From positions 1-52,303 of the forward strand of contig CBDBZN010000008.1 in NCBI GenBank assembly GCA_965213575.1: DNA of 52,303 nucleotides. The letters are read 5' to 3'. Below the pieces are notes generated by a model. It did no database searches and was not told the origin of the DNA. It worked only from the letters and a program-made list of their open reading frames with translations. Shown in pieces: positions 33,341 to 43,915 of the stretch. This DNA is from JAUHXS01 sp965213575 (lineage in GTDB: Bacteria; Bacteroidota; Bacteroidia; Chitinophagales; JAUHXS01). Made by a program: the position numbers and the translations under genes. The first letter of the stretch is position 1, and each line of letters begins with the position of its first letter.

Positions 33341-35554
33341 ATGTTCAACATGAATCGATTTGCACTATTTATCATTTTGCAGCTATTCAGTTATATTGTT
33401 TTTGGAGTAGGCCTCAAATGGGGAACTTATGTTGGAGGCATAGAAAATGATAATTTTTTAGATATAGTAACTGACCATAAAGATGGGTCGGTTTATGTAG
33501 TTGGATATACTAATTCTCCTGACTTTCCTGCTAAGCGTTCTACGGGAATTAATCCTTGGCATGTAGATACATTGAATGGGATAGAGCCTGACATCGTGAT
33601 CTTAAAATTTTCACATGACAATGAATTAATTTGGAGCACTTATTTTGGTGGAACGGGTGCTGACAACGCTAATTCAATTGATTTAGATTCTAAGGGAAAT
33701 TTATATATTACCGGCTTTACCCAATCTACTGACTTACCATTAAAAGATTTAGGCGGTGGTGCTTGGTTCCAAAACACTGCCGAAGGAGGTGGGGACGTAT
33801 GTATGTTAAAATTTTCTGCTGATGGTGAATTGCTATGGAGTACTTATTTAGGTGGGTTCGGAGCAGATCGAGGCAATAGTGTTGTAGTAGATAAAAATGA
33901 TAATGTATTTATAACCGGACAAACATGGTCGTCTAATTTTCCGATGGCATTTCCCGGAGGCTTTGGTTTTAATGATACCTTAATAGCAGGATTGAACGAT
34001 GCTTTTGCATGTAAATTCGATAATACCGGCAAGTTAACATGGAGCACCTTTCTGGGAGGAAACGTTAGTGAATGGGGAGCAAGTATTACAGTCGATGACA
34101 ACAATAATGTTTTTGCTACCGGGAACACTTCTTCCTCTGATTTCCCTACTGAAGATCCGGGAAATTCTGCTTGGTTTGTAGATACACTTAACACTTTTGA
34201 TGATGTATTTATTTGTAAATTTTCTAATGCTGGAGAGATGCTTTGGTCGACTTATTATGGTGGAATAGGATCTGATATTGGGACAGCGGCCGAGGCCGAT
34301 GAAGATGGAAATATTTTCATAACCGGACAAACCTCTTCATTTGACCTGCCTGTGAAATATCCGGGATATGGATATTTCGATAATATACTAGATGGTAATT
34401 CTGATGCCTTCCTATTAAAATTTGATAACAAAGGCGAACAAATATGGGCGACTTTCTTTGGTGGAGAAGATTTGGAGTTTGGCGCTGCATTAAGTATTAA
34501 TGACTGTGGAAATATAACTGCAACCGGTTTTACTTTATCTACTACATTACCTATGGCTAATTTAGATCCAGATGGGTATGCTGTTAATACTAATAGTGGT
34601 AACGCCGATATGTATATCGTACAATTTAATGAAAATCACCTGCATTTATGGACCTCATTTGTAGGAACAAACGTATTTGATTATGGAGCCGCTCTGACAA
34701 GTAACCTAGAAAATGATTTATATCTAACTGGCGATTGGGGAGGGCCCGCAAGTAACGGATATAAAGATGCAGGAGGTGATAGCTACATGCAACCAGCACA
34801 AGGAAATAGCGATGGAATGATCATGAAATTCAATTCACCTCCTACTCCACTCATACATATCATAGATTCTGCTGTTTGCATAGGAGATTCAATTATCTTT
34901 CTCTTTGAATTTACAGATAGTGTGGTTGATCAACCAACTTTTGATAATAATCAACTGCTTTACTTTGCTTCGGAAGATACAACTATCATACTTACAGCTA
35001 TTAATACTTTTTGCACTTTAAAAGATTCTTTCAATGTGTCCGTTGATAATTTTCCTACATTGACCACTTCTGTTGAAGATTCCATATGCAATGGTGAGGA
35101 ATTGACAATTAACTTTACAAATGGCACGCAATATTATTGGGATAATGCCTTGGTAAATAGTGCTTTTTCAATTATTGTAGATGGATCAGATTCAGTAGTT
35201 TATAATTATAAATATATCAACGGTGCATGCAGTGATTCCGGCACGTTTAGTTTATTGATTAAAGATTGTGACGTACTAGTATATTTTCCAAATGCTTTCT
35301 CTCCCAACAGTGGAGCAGAAAATAATATGCTTAGACCTATTATTGATAATCCAAGTGCAATCACTAATATGGAATGGGCAATATACGATAACCATGGAAA
35401 GTTATTATACCGAGCTACTTCAATCAGCGGAGAATGGGACGGCACCTTTCAAGGAAAACCGGCTGCAAATGGAGTGTATATCGTAAAAGGTTCATACAAT
35501 AGTGTGCTGGGAGCAAATACTCAATTTTTATTAAATTGTACGCTAATACGATAA
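33341..35554 (+). CDS. SBBP-repeat surface protein with T9SS type B sorting domain
   Basis: 737 residues. After a signal peptide (RFALFIILQLFSYIVFGVG), seven to eight SBBP-type beta-propeller repeats run to about residue 490. Each has the pattern LxWSTYxGG...D......D..GNxYxTGxT.S.DFP, for example LIWSTYFGGTGADNANSI and MLWSTYYGGIGSD. A PKD/Ig-like spacer with paired Cys follows, and the C-terminus is the gliding-motility domain: VYFPNAFSPNSGAENN, WAIYDNHGKLLY, WDGTFQGKPAANGVYIVK. It is exported by T9SS and attached at the surface. It lies 1 bp after the ArsC-like gene, so the two may be co-transcribed. Confidence 0.92.
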   Translation: MFNMNRFALFIILQLFSYIVFGVGLKWGTYVGGIENDNFLDIVTDHKDGSVYVVGYTNSPDFPAKRSTGINPWHVDTLNGIEPDIVILKFSHDNELIWSTYFGGTGADNANSIDLDSKGNLYITGFTQSTDLPLKDLGGGAWFQNTAEGGGDVCMLKFSADGELLWSTYLGGFGADRGNSVVVDKNDNVFITGQTWSSNFPMAFPGGFGFNDTLIAGLNDAFACKFDNTGKLTWSTFLGGNVSEWGASITVDDNNNVFATGNTSSSDFPTEDPGNSAWFVDTLNTFDDVFICKFSNAGEMLWSTYYGGIGSDIGTAAEADEDGNIFITGQTSSFDLPVKYPGYGYFDNILDGNSDAFLLKFDNKGEQIWATFFGGEDLEFGAALSINDCGNITATGFTLSTTLPMANLDPDGYAVNTNSGNADMYIVQFNENHLHLWTSFVGTNVFDYGAALTSNLENDLYLTGDWGGPASNGYKDAGGDSYMQPAQGNSDGMIMKFNSPPTPLIHIIDSAVCIGDSIIFLFEFTDSVVDQPTFDNNQLLYFASEDTTIILTAINTFCTLKDSFNVSVDNFPTLTTSVEDSICNGEELTINFTNGTQYYWDNALVNSAFSIIVDGSDSVVYNYKYINGACSDSGTFSLLIKDCDVLVYFPNAFSPNSGAENNMLRPIIDNPSAITNMEWAIYDNHGKLLYRATSISGEWDGTFQGKPAANGVYIVKGSYNSVLGANTQFLLNCTLIR

Positions 35555-35654
35555 CATATTTTCTAAGATATTTAGGAACATTCGCAAGTACAGAGAGTTT
35601 TTTGAAATTCTGAATTTTATGGGTAGAGAAGTGGCCTTTTTTCAAGCAAAGCTA

Positions 35655-37427
35655 CTAATACAACACTACCTTCTCTGACTGTAAAGCCACTCCATTTATA
35701 TATAAACTACAGAAGTAAAGCCCTTTTCCATTCTTTGAAAGATCACTTACAATGTTTTCCGCATGTTTATTTTGATGCAGTTTTACTTTGCTAATTACTT
35801 GATTTTTAATATCAGTAATAATTATGTAAGCATTATCACCTGCAGTTAAATTATTATAAGACAACTGAATATTAATTGTGCCGGAAGTAGGATTAGGCGT
35901 TATGCCGGTTATCATACCTTTATGTTTATGGCTTATTAATTTTTCTATGCCCACTACTACAGGGCCATCGGCATCGGCCGTAATTTTTTCTTCATCAGCA
36001 AAAAGGCTTTCTATACCATTTTCATCCATGCCTGCAATGGTTATGTAATAAGTGCTATCTTCTTTTGTATTTGGAATTAAATATTCCGTAACACCTGAAA
36101 ATTCATAAGTTGCATGATAATCTGTTAACGTAGTGCTGACAATTACTTTGAAAGTAGTATTGCCTGCTGCATTGTCTATTTCCACTTCAATGCCCTCGTT
36201 AGTATTATTTAATTCAAAAGTTGGCGTGGCCGGGCCTGAAGCTAAAGCAACCAATGAAGTAGCATTGATTAATGAATTTCTTTTCAAGTAGTTAAAGTCT
36301 ACAAAAAAACTATCTATTTCCATATCGTTATCGGTATCTAAGCCTATTACATCGTTAACTGTATGTTGATGATCATCATAACCAGCTACTTCAGGATGCC
36401 CGTCGCCATGCTCATGAGCAGAAGTAAATCGCAAAGCAGTATATCCTCTTTGGCGGAAAGGAATGTGATCTCCTCCTCTACCCGTTCTATCTTCTTGATT
36501 CATGATGTTAATCGTCATTGGTACATCTATAATATTATCCAGCTCCTCCTGATATTGTAATTTAATGAATTTAGCAAAATTACGATGTTGGTTAAGTGCA
36601 GGAGCATAAAATGAAAATAATCGTACAGAAGTACTGTCAACTTGCCCTTCCGCTTCACAAGTAGTTGGTGGAGATGCTCTTTCACCGCAAAGAATACCTC
36701 CAACTACATCATTATTTTGCACTGCTTTAATTTTTAAGTCATTATCAGCTGCATATCTTGCAAATGCAGCAGCTCCCGCTAATCCTTGCTCTTCACCTGT
36801 AGTTAACATAAACATAATAGTATGCTTAAAAGTAAACTGGCTCATGAGCCTTGCCAATTCTAATACCATTACTGATCCGCTACCATTATCATCCGCCCCT
36901 TCAGCTTTACAATCAATATCACAACCTGATTCGCAGCGGCTATCCATGTGCGCTTCAATGATAATCAATTGATGATCAGCAGTATCCGAACCGGGTAAGA
37001 CGGCTAACACATTTTTATGGCGGCCCATATCACATATATCTTGATCAAATTGTAGATAAGATACTAATAGCCTGTTTTCATTCTCAGCACTAAAACTTTC
37101 AAATTTTTCATATGCCCACCTTCTTGCAGCACCTATTCCACTATCAGGAGAAACAGTATCAGAGCCGGTATTTCTATTATGAAATGAAGTCAGTTTTTCG
37201 AGGAAACTTCTTAAGGAATCTGTATTTAGTTGAGTATTAAGCGTTGCAATAATATCTTGAGGATCATTAATAACATTGCTAGCATCGTAAATTGATGGAT
37301 TATAATTACCCTTTAATACGTTATCTGCTGCACTATTTGTTACCAATATATTTGTTTGACTAAACATAGCCGTTGAAATCATACAAATAGTTATTATTAG
37401 AAGATTTTTGAGATTAATCATATGCAT
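35655..37427 (-). CDS. Secreted M28 family zinc aminopeptidase-like protein with T9SS sorting tail
   Basis: I chose the Met at 37427 (or 37421), which gives a proper signal peptide (NLLIITICMISTAMFSQ); the frame is open to an ATG at 37523. The protease domain has the metal ligands H and D in EAHMDSR, the bridging D in GADDNGSG, E-E in TTGEEQGLAG, D in QNNDVVGG and a late H in DHQHTVND. A fibronectin-III-like domain follows (about 440-540). The C-terminus GITPNPTSGTINIQLSYN to KVVLY is a T9SS type A sorting signal. The extra Cys pairs (ESGCDIDC) suggest disulfides. It is extracellular and probably degrades peptides. Confidence 0.92.
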   Translation of the reverse strand: MHMINLKNLLIITICMISTAMFSQTNILVTNSAADNVLKGNYNPSIYDASNVINDPQDIIATLNTQLNTDSLRSFLEKLTSFHNRNTGSDTVSPDSGIGAARRWAYEKFESFSAENENRLLVSYLQFDQDICDMGRHKNVLAVLPGSDTADHQLIIIEAHMDSRCESGCDIDCKAEGADDNGSGSVMVLELARLMSQFTFKHTIMFMLTTGEEQGLAGAAAFARYAADNDLKIKAVQNNDVVGGILCGERASPPTTCEAEGQVDSTSVRLFSFYAPALNQHRNFAKFIKLQYQEELDNIIDVPMTINIMNQEDRTGRGGDHIPFRQRGYTALRFTSAHEHGDGHPEVAGYDDHQHTVNDVIGLDTDNDMEIDSFFVDFNYLKRNSLINATSLVALASGPATPTFELNNTNEGIEVEIDNAAGNTTFKVIVSTTLTDYHATYEFSGVTEYLIPNTKEDSTYYITIAGMDENGIESLFADEEKITADADGPVVVGIEKLISHKHKGMITGITPNPTSGTINIQLSYNNLTAGDNAYIIITDIKNQVISKVKLHQNKHAENIVSDLSKNGKGLYFCSLYINGVALQSEKVVLY

Positions 37428-37649
37428 ATATTTATTGATTATTAAAATTATCATAAATAGTTTACAAAACCAACCTAGTAGAGAGTGTTTAGAAATAGTA
37501 ATTAATAATAGTAGTTTGATCATCTTCTAACTTTAAACTTTAAACTAATAAGCTGCCAAAATTACTACATTATCTAGATGATCCGACAATTTGACATTTG
37601 CATTTCCTTGGCAAACTTTTTGATATATCATATCTAAAAAATCATAGGT

Positions 37650-40268
37650 ATGAACTTAAATAAATTTACTATAAAATCTCAAGAAGCTATTCAAAAGGCC
37701 CAAGAGATAGCTATGAGTCTACAACATCAAAGCATTGAACCCGAGCATGTTCTCAAAGGCATCACTATGGTTGATGAAAATGTTATCAGCTATTTATTAA
37801 ATAAATTAGGCGCAAACAAAAATCTATTACTTGAAAAGCTTGATAAATTGCTGAATAACCTCCCAAAAGTCACCGGACAAGAGCAATATTTATCTCGTTC
37901 AGCAGGAAATGTTTTGAATAAAGCTCAAAGTTACCTTAAAGAGTTCAATGATGAGTTTGTTTCTATTGAGCATTTGTTATTAGCCTTTTTGAATGAAGGA
38001 GCAAAAGTTTCCTCCTTATTAAAGGAAATAGGTATTAATGAAAAAGATTTAAAATTAGCAATCAAAGAACTTAGAAAAGGAAATACGGTGAAAGATCAAA
38101 ACGCTGAAGCTAATTATAATGCACTAGATAAATACGCCAACAATCTCAATGAAATGGCAGAGTCGGGAAAGTTAGACCCTGTTATTGGAAGAGATGAAGA
38201 GATCAGGAGAGTATTGCATATTTTATCCAGAAGGACAAAAAATAATCCTGTCTTAGTTGGAGAGCCCGGAGTCGGTAAAACTGCTATAGCGGAAGGCATT
38301 GCTCACCGAATTGTTAATGGAGATATTCCTGAAAATTTAAAGTCTAAAACTATTTATGCTTTAGATATGGGCTCATTAGTAGCCGGAGCTAAGTATAAAG
38401 GGGAGTTTGAAGAAAGATTAAAGGCAGTTATTAATGAAGTAACGAAGTCAGAAGGACAGATCATTCTTTTTATTGATGAGATTCATACATTAGTTGGAGC
38501 AGGTAAAGGTGAAGGAGCCATGGATGCAGCTAATATTCTTAAACCTGCGTTGGCAAGGGGCGAACTGCATACTGTAGGCGCTACTACTTTAAATGAGTTT
38601 CAAAAATACTTCGAAACAGATAAAGCTTTGGAGCGTAGATTTCAGAAAGTGATCATTAACGAGCCTTCAGCTGAAGATGCCATTTCTATATTACGTGGCC
38701 TAAAAGAGCGATATGAAACGCATCATAAAGTACGAATCAAAGATGAAGCGATCATTGCTTCTGTAGAACTGTCTCAGCGATATATAACTGATAGATTTTT
38801 ACCGGACAAAGCCATCGACTTAATTGATGAGGCTGCTGCTAAGTTGAGATTAGAGATGGACTCATTACCGGAAGAGTTAGATGAGTTAGAAAGAAAGATC
38901 CGGCAATTAGAAATTGAAAGAGAAGCAATTAAGAGAGAAAAAGATAAAGAAAAAGTGAAGGTTTTAGGAGAACAAATTGCTAACCTTACGGAAGAAAAAA
39001 ACGAGCTTAAAGCTAAATGGCAAGCAGAAAAAGATGTGGTAGATAAAATTCAGCAACAAAAAGAAACAATCGAAAATTATAAGTTGGAAGCTGAACAAGC
39101 AGAACGATCAGGTGATTATGGTAAAGTCGCAGAGTTAAGATATGGAAAAATCAAAGAAGCGGAAGATATTTTAAAAGCTGCGGAAAAAGAACTCGAAACC
39201 ATTAAATCTAACAGTAGAATGATGAAAGAAGAGGTAGATGCGGAAGATATAGCTGCTATTGTAGCGAAATGGACGAATATCCCTATCAGCAAAATGTTAC
39301 AAAGTGAGCGAGAGAAATTACTGCATCTTGAGCAAGAACTACATAAAAGAGTAGTCGGACAAGAAGAGGCGATTGAAGCGGTTTCTGATGCCATTAGAAG
39401 AAGCAGGGCTGGCCTTCAAGATCCCAACAAACCCATCGGGTCTTTTATTTTTCTTGGTACGACAGGCGTTGGTAAAACTGAGCTAGCAAAAGCTTTGGCT
39501 GATTACTTGTTTAACAATGACCAAGCTATGACAAGGATTGATATGTCTGAATATCAAGAACGACATGCAGTATCAAGATTAATAGGTGCACCTCCGGGAT
39601 ATGTAGGATATGATGAGGGAGGACAACTTACAGAAGCAGTAAGAAGGAAACCATATTCTGTGGTATTATTGGATGAAATTGAAAAAGCACATCCTGATGT
39701 ATTTAATATTTTATTGCAGGTACTAGATGATGGAAGGTTAACAGACAATAAAGGCCGAGTGGTTAACTTTAAAAATACGATCATCATTATGACGTCTAAC
39801 ATCGGCTCTCATATCATTCAAGAAAGTTTCGAAGGCATCAGTGAATCAAATGTTAATACAATAATGGAAACGACTAAAATTGAAGTGTATGAATTGTTAA
39901 AAAAATCGATTAGGCCTGAATTTTTAAATAGAATTGATGAAGTGATTATGTTTAAGCCTTTGATGAAAGCGCAAACAGAAGCGATTGTAAAACTTCAATT
40001 AAAAGGTTTAGAAAAAATGCTGTTGCATGAAAACCTCAAGATAAAATTCACTAACAAAGCAATTAAAGAATTAGCTGAATTGGGTTATGATCCTGCTTTT
40101 GGGGCAAGGCCTATTAAACGAGTTATCCAAAAAGAAGTCGTTAACCAATTGTCTAAGTTGATCTTATCAGGAAAGATTGATAATTCTTCGACCATCCAAG
40201 TAGACTTAGATGCCAAAGGTGAATTTATTTTTAAGAATGAAAATCAAAAAGAGTTGTCTGTAAAATAG
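37650..40268 (+). CDS. clpB: ClpB disaggregase (AAA+)
   Basis: 872 residues. The order is an N-terminal Clp-N double repeat, NBD1 (Walker A GEPGVGKTA at about 206, Walker B ILFIDEIHTLVGAG), the coiled-coil M domain (about 410-530), and NBD2 (Walker A GTTGVGKTE at about 608, then ERHAVSRLIGAPPGYVGYDEGG). The long M domain separates ClpB from ClpA and ClpC. With DnaK it rescues aggregated proteins. lon follows 61 bp downstream, so two proteostasis genes are adjacent. Confidence 0.97.
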   Translation: MNLNKFTIKSQEAIQKAQEIAMSLQHQSIEPEHVLKGITMVDENVISYLLNKLGANKNLLLEKLDKLLNNLPKVTGQEQYLSRSAGNVLNKAQSYLKEFNDEFVSIEHLLLAFLNEGAKVSSLLKEIGINEKDLKLAIKELRKGNTVKDQNAEANYNALDKYANNLNEMAESGKLDPVIGRDEEIRRVLHILSRRTKNNPVLVGEPGVGKTAIAEGIAHRIVNGDIPENLKSKTIYALDMGSLVAGAKYKGEFEERLKAVINEVTKSEGQIILFIDEIHTLVGAGKGEGAMDAANILKPALARGELHTVGATTLNEFQKYFETDKALERRFQKVIINEPSAEDAISILRGLKERYETHHKVRIKDEAIIASVELSQRYITDRFLPDKAIDLIDEAAAKLRLEMDSLPEELDELERKIRQLEIEREAIKREKDKEKVKVLGEQIANLTEEKNELKAKWQAEKDVVDKIQQQKETIENYKLEAEQAERSGDYGKVAELRYGKIKEAEDILKAAEKELETIKSNSRMMKEEVDAEDIAAIVAKWTNIPISKMLQSEREKLLHLEQELHKRVVGQEEAIEAVSDAIRRSRAGLQDPNKPIGSFIFLGTTGVGKTELAKALADYLFNNDQAMTRIDMSEYQERHAVSRLIGAPPGYVGYDEGGQLTEAVRRKPYSVVLLDEIEKAHPDVFNILLQVLDDGRLTDNKGRVVNFKNTIIIMTSNIGSHIIQESFEGISESNVNTIMETTKIEVYELLKKSIRPEFLNRIDEVIMFKPLMKAQTEAIVKLQLKGLEKMLLHENLKIKFTNKAIKELAELGYDPAFGARPIKRVIQKEVVNQLSKLILSGKIDNSSTIQVDLDAKGEFIFKNENQKELSVK

Positions 40269-40275
40269 ACAACTC
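40251..40275 (+). terminator. Hairpin spanning the clpB stop codon
   Basis: GAGTTGTCT (40251-40259) and AGACAACTC (40267-40275) form a perfect 9-bp stem with a 7-nt loop. The stop codon TAG (40266-40268) lies at the base of the right arm. There is no T-tract, so it may be an mRNA-processing or attenuation element between clpB and lon rather than a full terminator. Confidence 0.5.
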
Positions 40276-40329
40276 TTCACTGAAAACGACTGGAATGACT
40301 ATATTTGGCAAAAGATTAAGCAAAACACA

Positions 40330-42741
40330 ATGAACAAAAAAGATTTTTTTTCTACTATGTCAGATGATGACATTGAATTTCTTCCACTTATCTCAGTGGA
40401 AGAAGAGGAGCAGAACCATAATAAAAAAACAATCAATACTGAGTCTATAAACATTTTACCATTAAAAAATACGGTATTATTTCCCGGCGTTGTTATACCA
40501 ATCACTGTCGGAAGAAAGAGATCTATTAAAGCAGTACAAGATGCTTATAGAGGGGATAAAATGTTAGGCGTTATTGCGCAACAAGATATGAGTATTGAAG
40601 ATCCTAAATCACAAGATTTAAGTAAAGTCGGGACAGTAGCTAGGATTATTAAACAATTAAAAATGCCTAATGGCAATACCACTGTTATTATCCAAGGAAA
40701 AAAACGTTTTGTAGTAGATAAGTTTGTAGCTGAAACACCTTTTATTAAAGCATCTATAAAAGTGCTAGATGATACTCTTCCAACGAATAAAGACAAAGAA
40801 TTTAATGCATTAATATCTTCAATTAAAGATATTGCTGCGAAGATCATTGAGCTTTCCCCTACTATCCCATCCGAGGCGGGTATTGTACTCAAAAATGTAG
40901 AAAGTCCGAGCTTTCTGATCAGCTTTATTGCTTCAAATTTAAATATTGACTTGCATGAAAAGCAAGAAATTCTTGAGATAGAAGACTTAAAAAAGCGTTC
41001 TAAATTAGTATTGAAGCTCATGAATAAAGAGATGGAAATGCTTAAGTTGAAAAACAAAATTCAAGATAAGGTCCACTCAGATATAGAAGAGCAGCAAAAA
41101 GAATATTTTCTACATCAGCAATTAAAAACTATTCAAGAGGAGTTAGGTGGTGATACGGTTAGTAAAGAGATTAAAAATCTGGAAAAAAAAGCTACCGATA
41201 AAAAATGGGGTAAGCAAACGAAGGAGATGTTTGAACGTGAGGTAGCTAAACTACAACGCATCAATCCGGCTGCAGCTGAATATTCTGTAGTTTACAACTA
41301 TCTTGAGCTTTTATTAGACTTGCCTTGGGGAGAATATACCAAAGATAAATTTGATCTGAAAAATGCTTTAAAAGTTTTAAATAAGGATCATTTTGGCTTG
41401 GAAAAGATCAAAGAAAGAATTCTGGAATATCTTGCTGTATTAAAATTAAAAGGAGACATGAAATCTCCTATTTTATGCCTTGTCGGGCCTCCGGGAGTCG
41501 GAAAAACCTCTTTAGGAAGGTCTATTGCCAAAGCATTAAAAAGAAAATATGTACGAATGTCGCTCGGTGGCCTACACGATGAGTCAGAAGTAAGGGGGCA
41601 TCGAAAAACGTATATAGGCGCTATGCCTGGAAGGATCGTCCAATCTATTAAAAAAGCAAAATCCTCCAATCCGGTATTTATCTTGGATGAAATAGATAAG
41701 GTAGGCTCTGATTATAGAGGCGATCCTTCATCTGCGCTTTTAGAGGTGTTAGACCCGGAGCAAAACGAAACTTTTTATGATAACTACTTAGAGTTAGAAT
41801 ATGATTTATCAAGAGTAATGTTTATTGCCACTGCTAATTCCCTTTCAAGTATCCAGCCTGCTTTGAGAGACCGTATGGAAATCATTCACGTAAGTGGTTA
41901 CTCCTTAGAGGAAAAAATAGAAATTGCTAAAACCCATTTGTTGCCTAAGCAACGGTCAATACATGGATTAAAAGTATCTAATTTGAATCTTCCTAAAAAC
42001 ATCATCAAGAAAATCATAGATGATTACACCAGGGAGTCTGGTGTAAGAGAATTGGACCGTCAATTAGCTTCGGTTATGCGTTCTGTTGCTAAGCATGTGG
42101 CCATGGAAGAAAAATATAATAAAACGGTTTCTGAAAATGACTTATATAACTATTTAGGGCCTACAAAGTATGAAAGAGATATTTTCAAAAAACATGATAT
42201 CCCAGGCGTAGCAGTAGGATTAGCTTGGACAGCAGTAGGAGGAGATATTTTGTACATAGAAGCTTTATTAAGCGAAGGCAAAGGTAAATTGACGCTTACC
42301 GGAAGTTTAGGTGATGTAATGAAAGAATCAGCTACTACTGCCTATAGTTTGGTAAAATCAAAAGCATTGGATTTAGGTATTGATATTGAAACTTTCAGTA
42401 AAAAAGATATCCACGTGCATGTACCGGAAGGAGCTACTCCAAAAGACGGCCCATCTGCCGGTATTACTATGTTGACTGCTATTGCTTCTGCTTATACCGG
42501 CAGAAGAATAAAATCTTATTTGGCTATGACCGGTGAGCTTACTTTGCGAGGTAAGGTATTGCCTGTAGGTGGAATAAAAGAAAAAGTCTTAGCTGCAAAG
42601 CGTTCCGGTATAAAAGAAATAATTATGTGCGAGCAAAATGAAAAGGATGTGAAGGAAATAAAGGCTGATTATATTAAAGGCATCACTTTCCATTTTGTAT
42701 CTGACGTGAATGAGGTGTTGGATTTGGCGTTAAGTAAATGA
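40330..42741 (+). CDS. lon: ATP-dependent protease Lon
   Basis: 803 residues, normal LonA length. The N-terminal substrate-binding domain begins NILPLKNTVLFPGVVIPITV. The AAA+ module has Walker A GPPGVGKTS, Walker B VFILDEIDKVG and the KRKYVRMSLGGLHDESEVRGHRKTYIGA segment. The protease domain has S709 in PKDGPSAGITM and K752 in GGIKEKVLAAKRS, the catalytic dyad. It degrades misfolded and regulatory proteins, including antitoxins such as HigA in other bacteria. Confidence 0.98.
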   Translation: MNKKDFFSTMSDDDIEFLPLISVEEEEQNHNKKTINTESINILPLKNTVLFPGVVIPITVGRKRSIKAVQDAYRGDKMLGVIAQQDMSIEDPKSQDLSKVGTVARIIKQLKMPNGNTTVIIQGKKRFVVDKFVAETPFIKASIKVLDDTLPTNKDKEFNALISSIKDIAAKIIELSPTIPSEAGIVLKNVESPSFLISFIASNLNIDLHEKQEILEIEDLKKRSKLVLKLMNKEMEMLKLKNKIQDKVHSDIEEQQKEYFLHQQLKTIQEELGGDTVSKEIKNLEKKATDKKWGKQTKEMFEREVAKLQRINPAAAEYSVVYNYLELLLDLPWGEYTKDKFDLKNALKVLNKDHFGLEKIKERILEYLAVLKLKGDMKSPILCLVGPPGVGKTSLGRSIAKALKRKYVRMSLGGLHDESEVRGHRKTYIGAMPGRIVQSIKKAKSSNPVFILDEIDKVGSDYRGDPSSALLEVLDPEQNETFYDNYLELEYDLSRVMFIATANSLSSIQPALRDRMEIIHVSGYSLEEKIEIAKTHLLPKQRSIHGLKVSNLNLPKNIIKKIIDDYTRESGVRELDRQLASVMRSVAKHVAMEEKYNKTVSENDLYNYLGPTKYERDIFKKHDIPGVAVGLAWTAVGGDILYIEALLSEGKGKLTLTGSLGDVMKESATTAYSLVKSKALDLGIDIETFSKKDIHVHVPEGATPKDGPSAGITMLTAIASAYTGRRIKSYLAMTGELTLRGKVLPVGGIKEKVLAAKRSGIKEIIMCEQNEKDVKEIKADYIKGITFHFVSDVNEVLDLALSK

Positions 42742-42861
42742 GTTGGTAGTTTAGATTTTAAAGTTCAGCTATTAGCTTACAGCTTATAACTATAAATTTA
42801 ACATTCAGCATCATGTTCCACAATCAGTAAACCACATTTATGTGTAGTTCGAGCTAATTTG

Positions 42862-42869
42862 TACCTTTG
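42862..42869 (+). promoter_or_regulatory. mvaD -7 promoter element, nearly leaderless
   Basis: TACCTTTG fits TAnnTTTG and ends only 5 bp before the ATG at 42875. If transcription starts about 5-7 nt downstream, the mRNA is nearly leaderless. Confidence 0.5.
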
Positions 42870-42874
42870 CAAAA

Positions 42875-43912
42875 ATGACTAATTCAGTAACATGGCAAAG
42901 CCCATCAAATATTGCACTAGTAAAATATTGGGGGAAAAAGCCCGTGCAACTTCCTACAAATGCATCCATCAGCTTTACGCTTAAAAATTGCCATACTACC
43001 ACTACCCTTTCATGGGAAAAAGCCGAAAAAACCAATAGAAAATATAATATTCAACTTTATTTAGATGGAGAGTTAAAAAATGATTTTACTCCAAAAATTG
43101 AAAAGTTTTTTGATAATATTGAGCACATTTTGCCTTTTGTTAAAACTCATCATTTCAAAGTAGAAACCTCCAATTCTTTTCCGCATTCCAGCGGTATTGC
43201 TTCTTCTGCATCGGGCATGAGTGCGTTGGCTTTATGTTTGTGCAGCATGGAAAAAGAATTGGGATTGGCTCAACTTAATGAACATGATTTTTTTAAAAAA
43301 GCTTCTCTCCTGGCTCGCCTTGGTTCCGGTAGCGCTTGCCGCTCTATTTACAGTACCATGGCCATATGGGGTGAACATGATGTTTTTGAAAAAAGTACTA
43401 ATGAATATGCAATTCCATACACGGATATTCATCCGGTTTTTCAATCTTTTCAAGATACTATCCTATTAGTAGATAAAGGACAAAAAGAAGTGTCAAGTTC
43501 GTTAGGGCATTCACTCATGAATAATCACCCTTTTGCAAATCAACGATTCATTGAAGCTGATACTAATATGCATCGTATTAAAGATGTTTTAGTCTCGGGA
43601 GATCTAATTGAGTTTAGAAAGATTGTCGAAGAAGAAGCTTTAATGCTTCATGCAATGATGATGACTTCAAGTCCATATTTCCTGCTTTTTAAACCCAATA
43701 CTTTACACATCATTGAAAAAATATGGCAATATAGAAACCAAAACCGTACTAATTTCGTAGTTACGTTAGATGCAGGTGCGAATGTCCATTTTTTATATCC
43801 AAAAGCAGAAAAAGAGGCGGCTATGTCACTTATCAACAACGAGTTGATTGTATATTGTGAAAACAATGCATACATTTGTGATGAAGTGGGCCATGGGCCG
43901 GTTAAACTTTGA
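42875..43912 (+). CDS. mvaD: Diphosphomevalonate decarboxylase
   Basis: 345 residues of the GHMP superfamily. The substrate loop SPSNIALVKYWGK near the N-terminus and the phosphate loop PHSSGIASSASGMSALA (about 105-122) are family signatures. LARLGSGSACRSIYSTMAIWGEHD and the catalytic Asp in VVTLDAGANVH complete the set. It converts mevalonate diphosphate to isopentenyl diphosphate. The next gene starts 3 bp after its stop, so the three isoprenoid genes form an operon. Confidence 0.95.
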   Translation: MTNSVTWQSPSNIALVKYWGKKPVQLPTNASISFTLKNCHTTTTLSWEKAEKTNRKYNIQLYLDGELKNDFTPKIEKFFDNIEHILPFVKTHHFKVETSNSFPHSSGIASSASGMSALALCLCSMEKELGLAQLNEHDFFKKASLLARLGSGSACRSIYSTMAIWGEHDVFEKSTNEYAIPYTDIHPVFQSFQDTILLVDKGQKEVSSSLGHSLMNNHPFANQRFIEADTNMHRIKDVLVSGDLIEFRKIVEEEALMLHAMMMTSSPYFLLFKPNTLHIIEKIWQYRNQNRTNFVVTLDAGANVHFLYPKAEKEAAMSLINNELIVYCENNAYICDEVGHGPVKL

Positions 43913-43915
43913 AAC

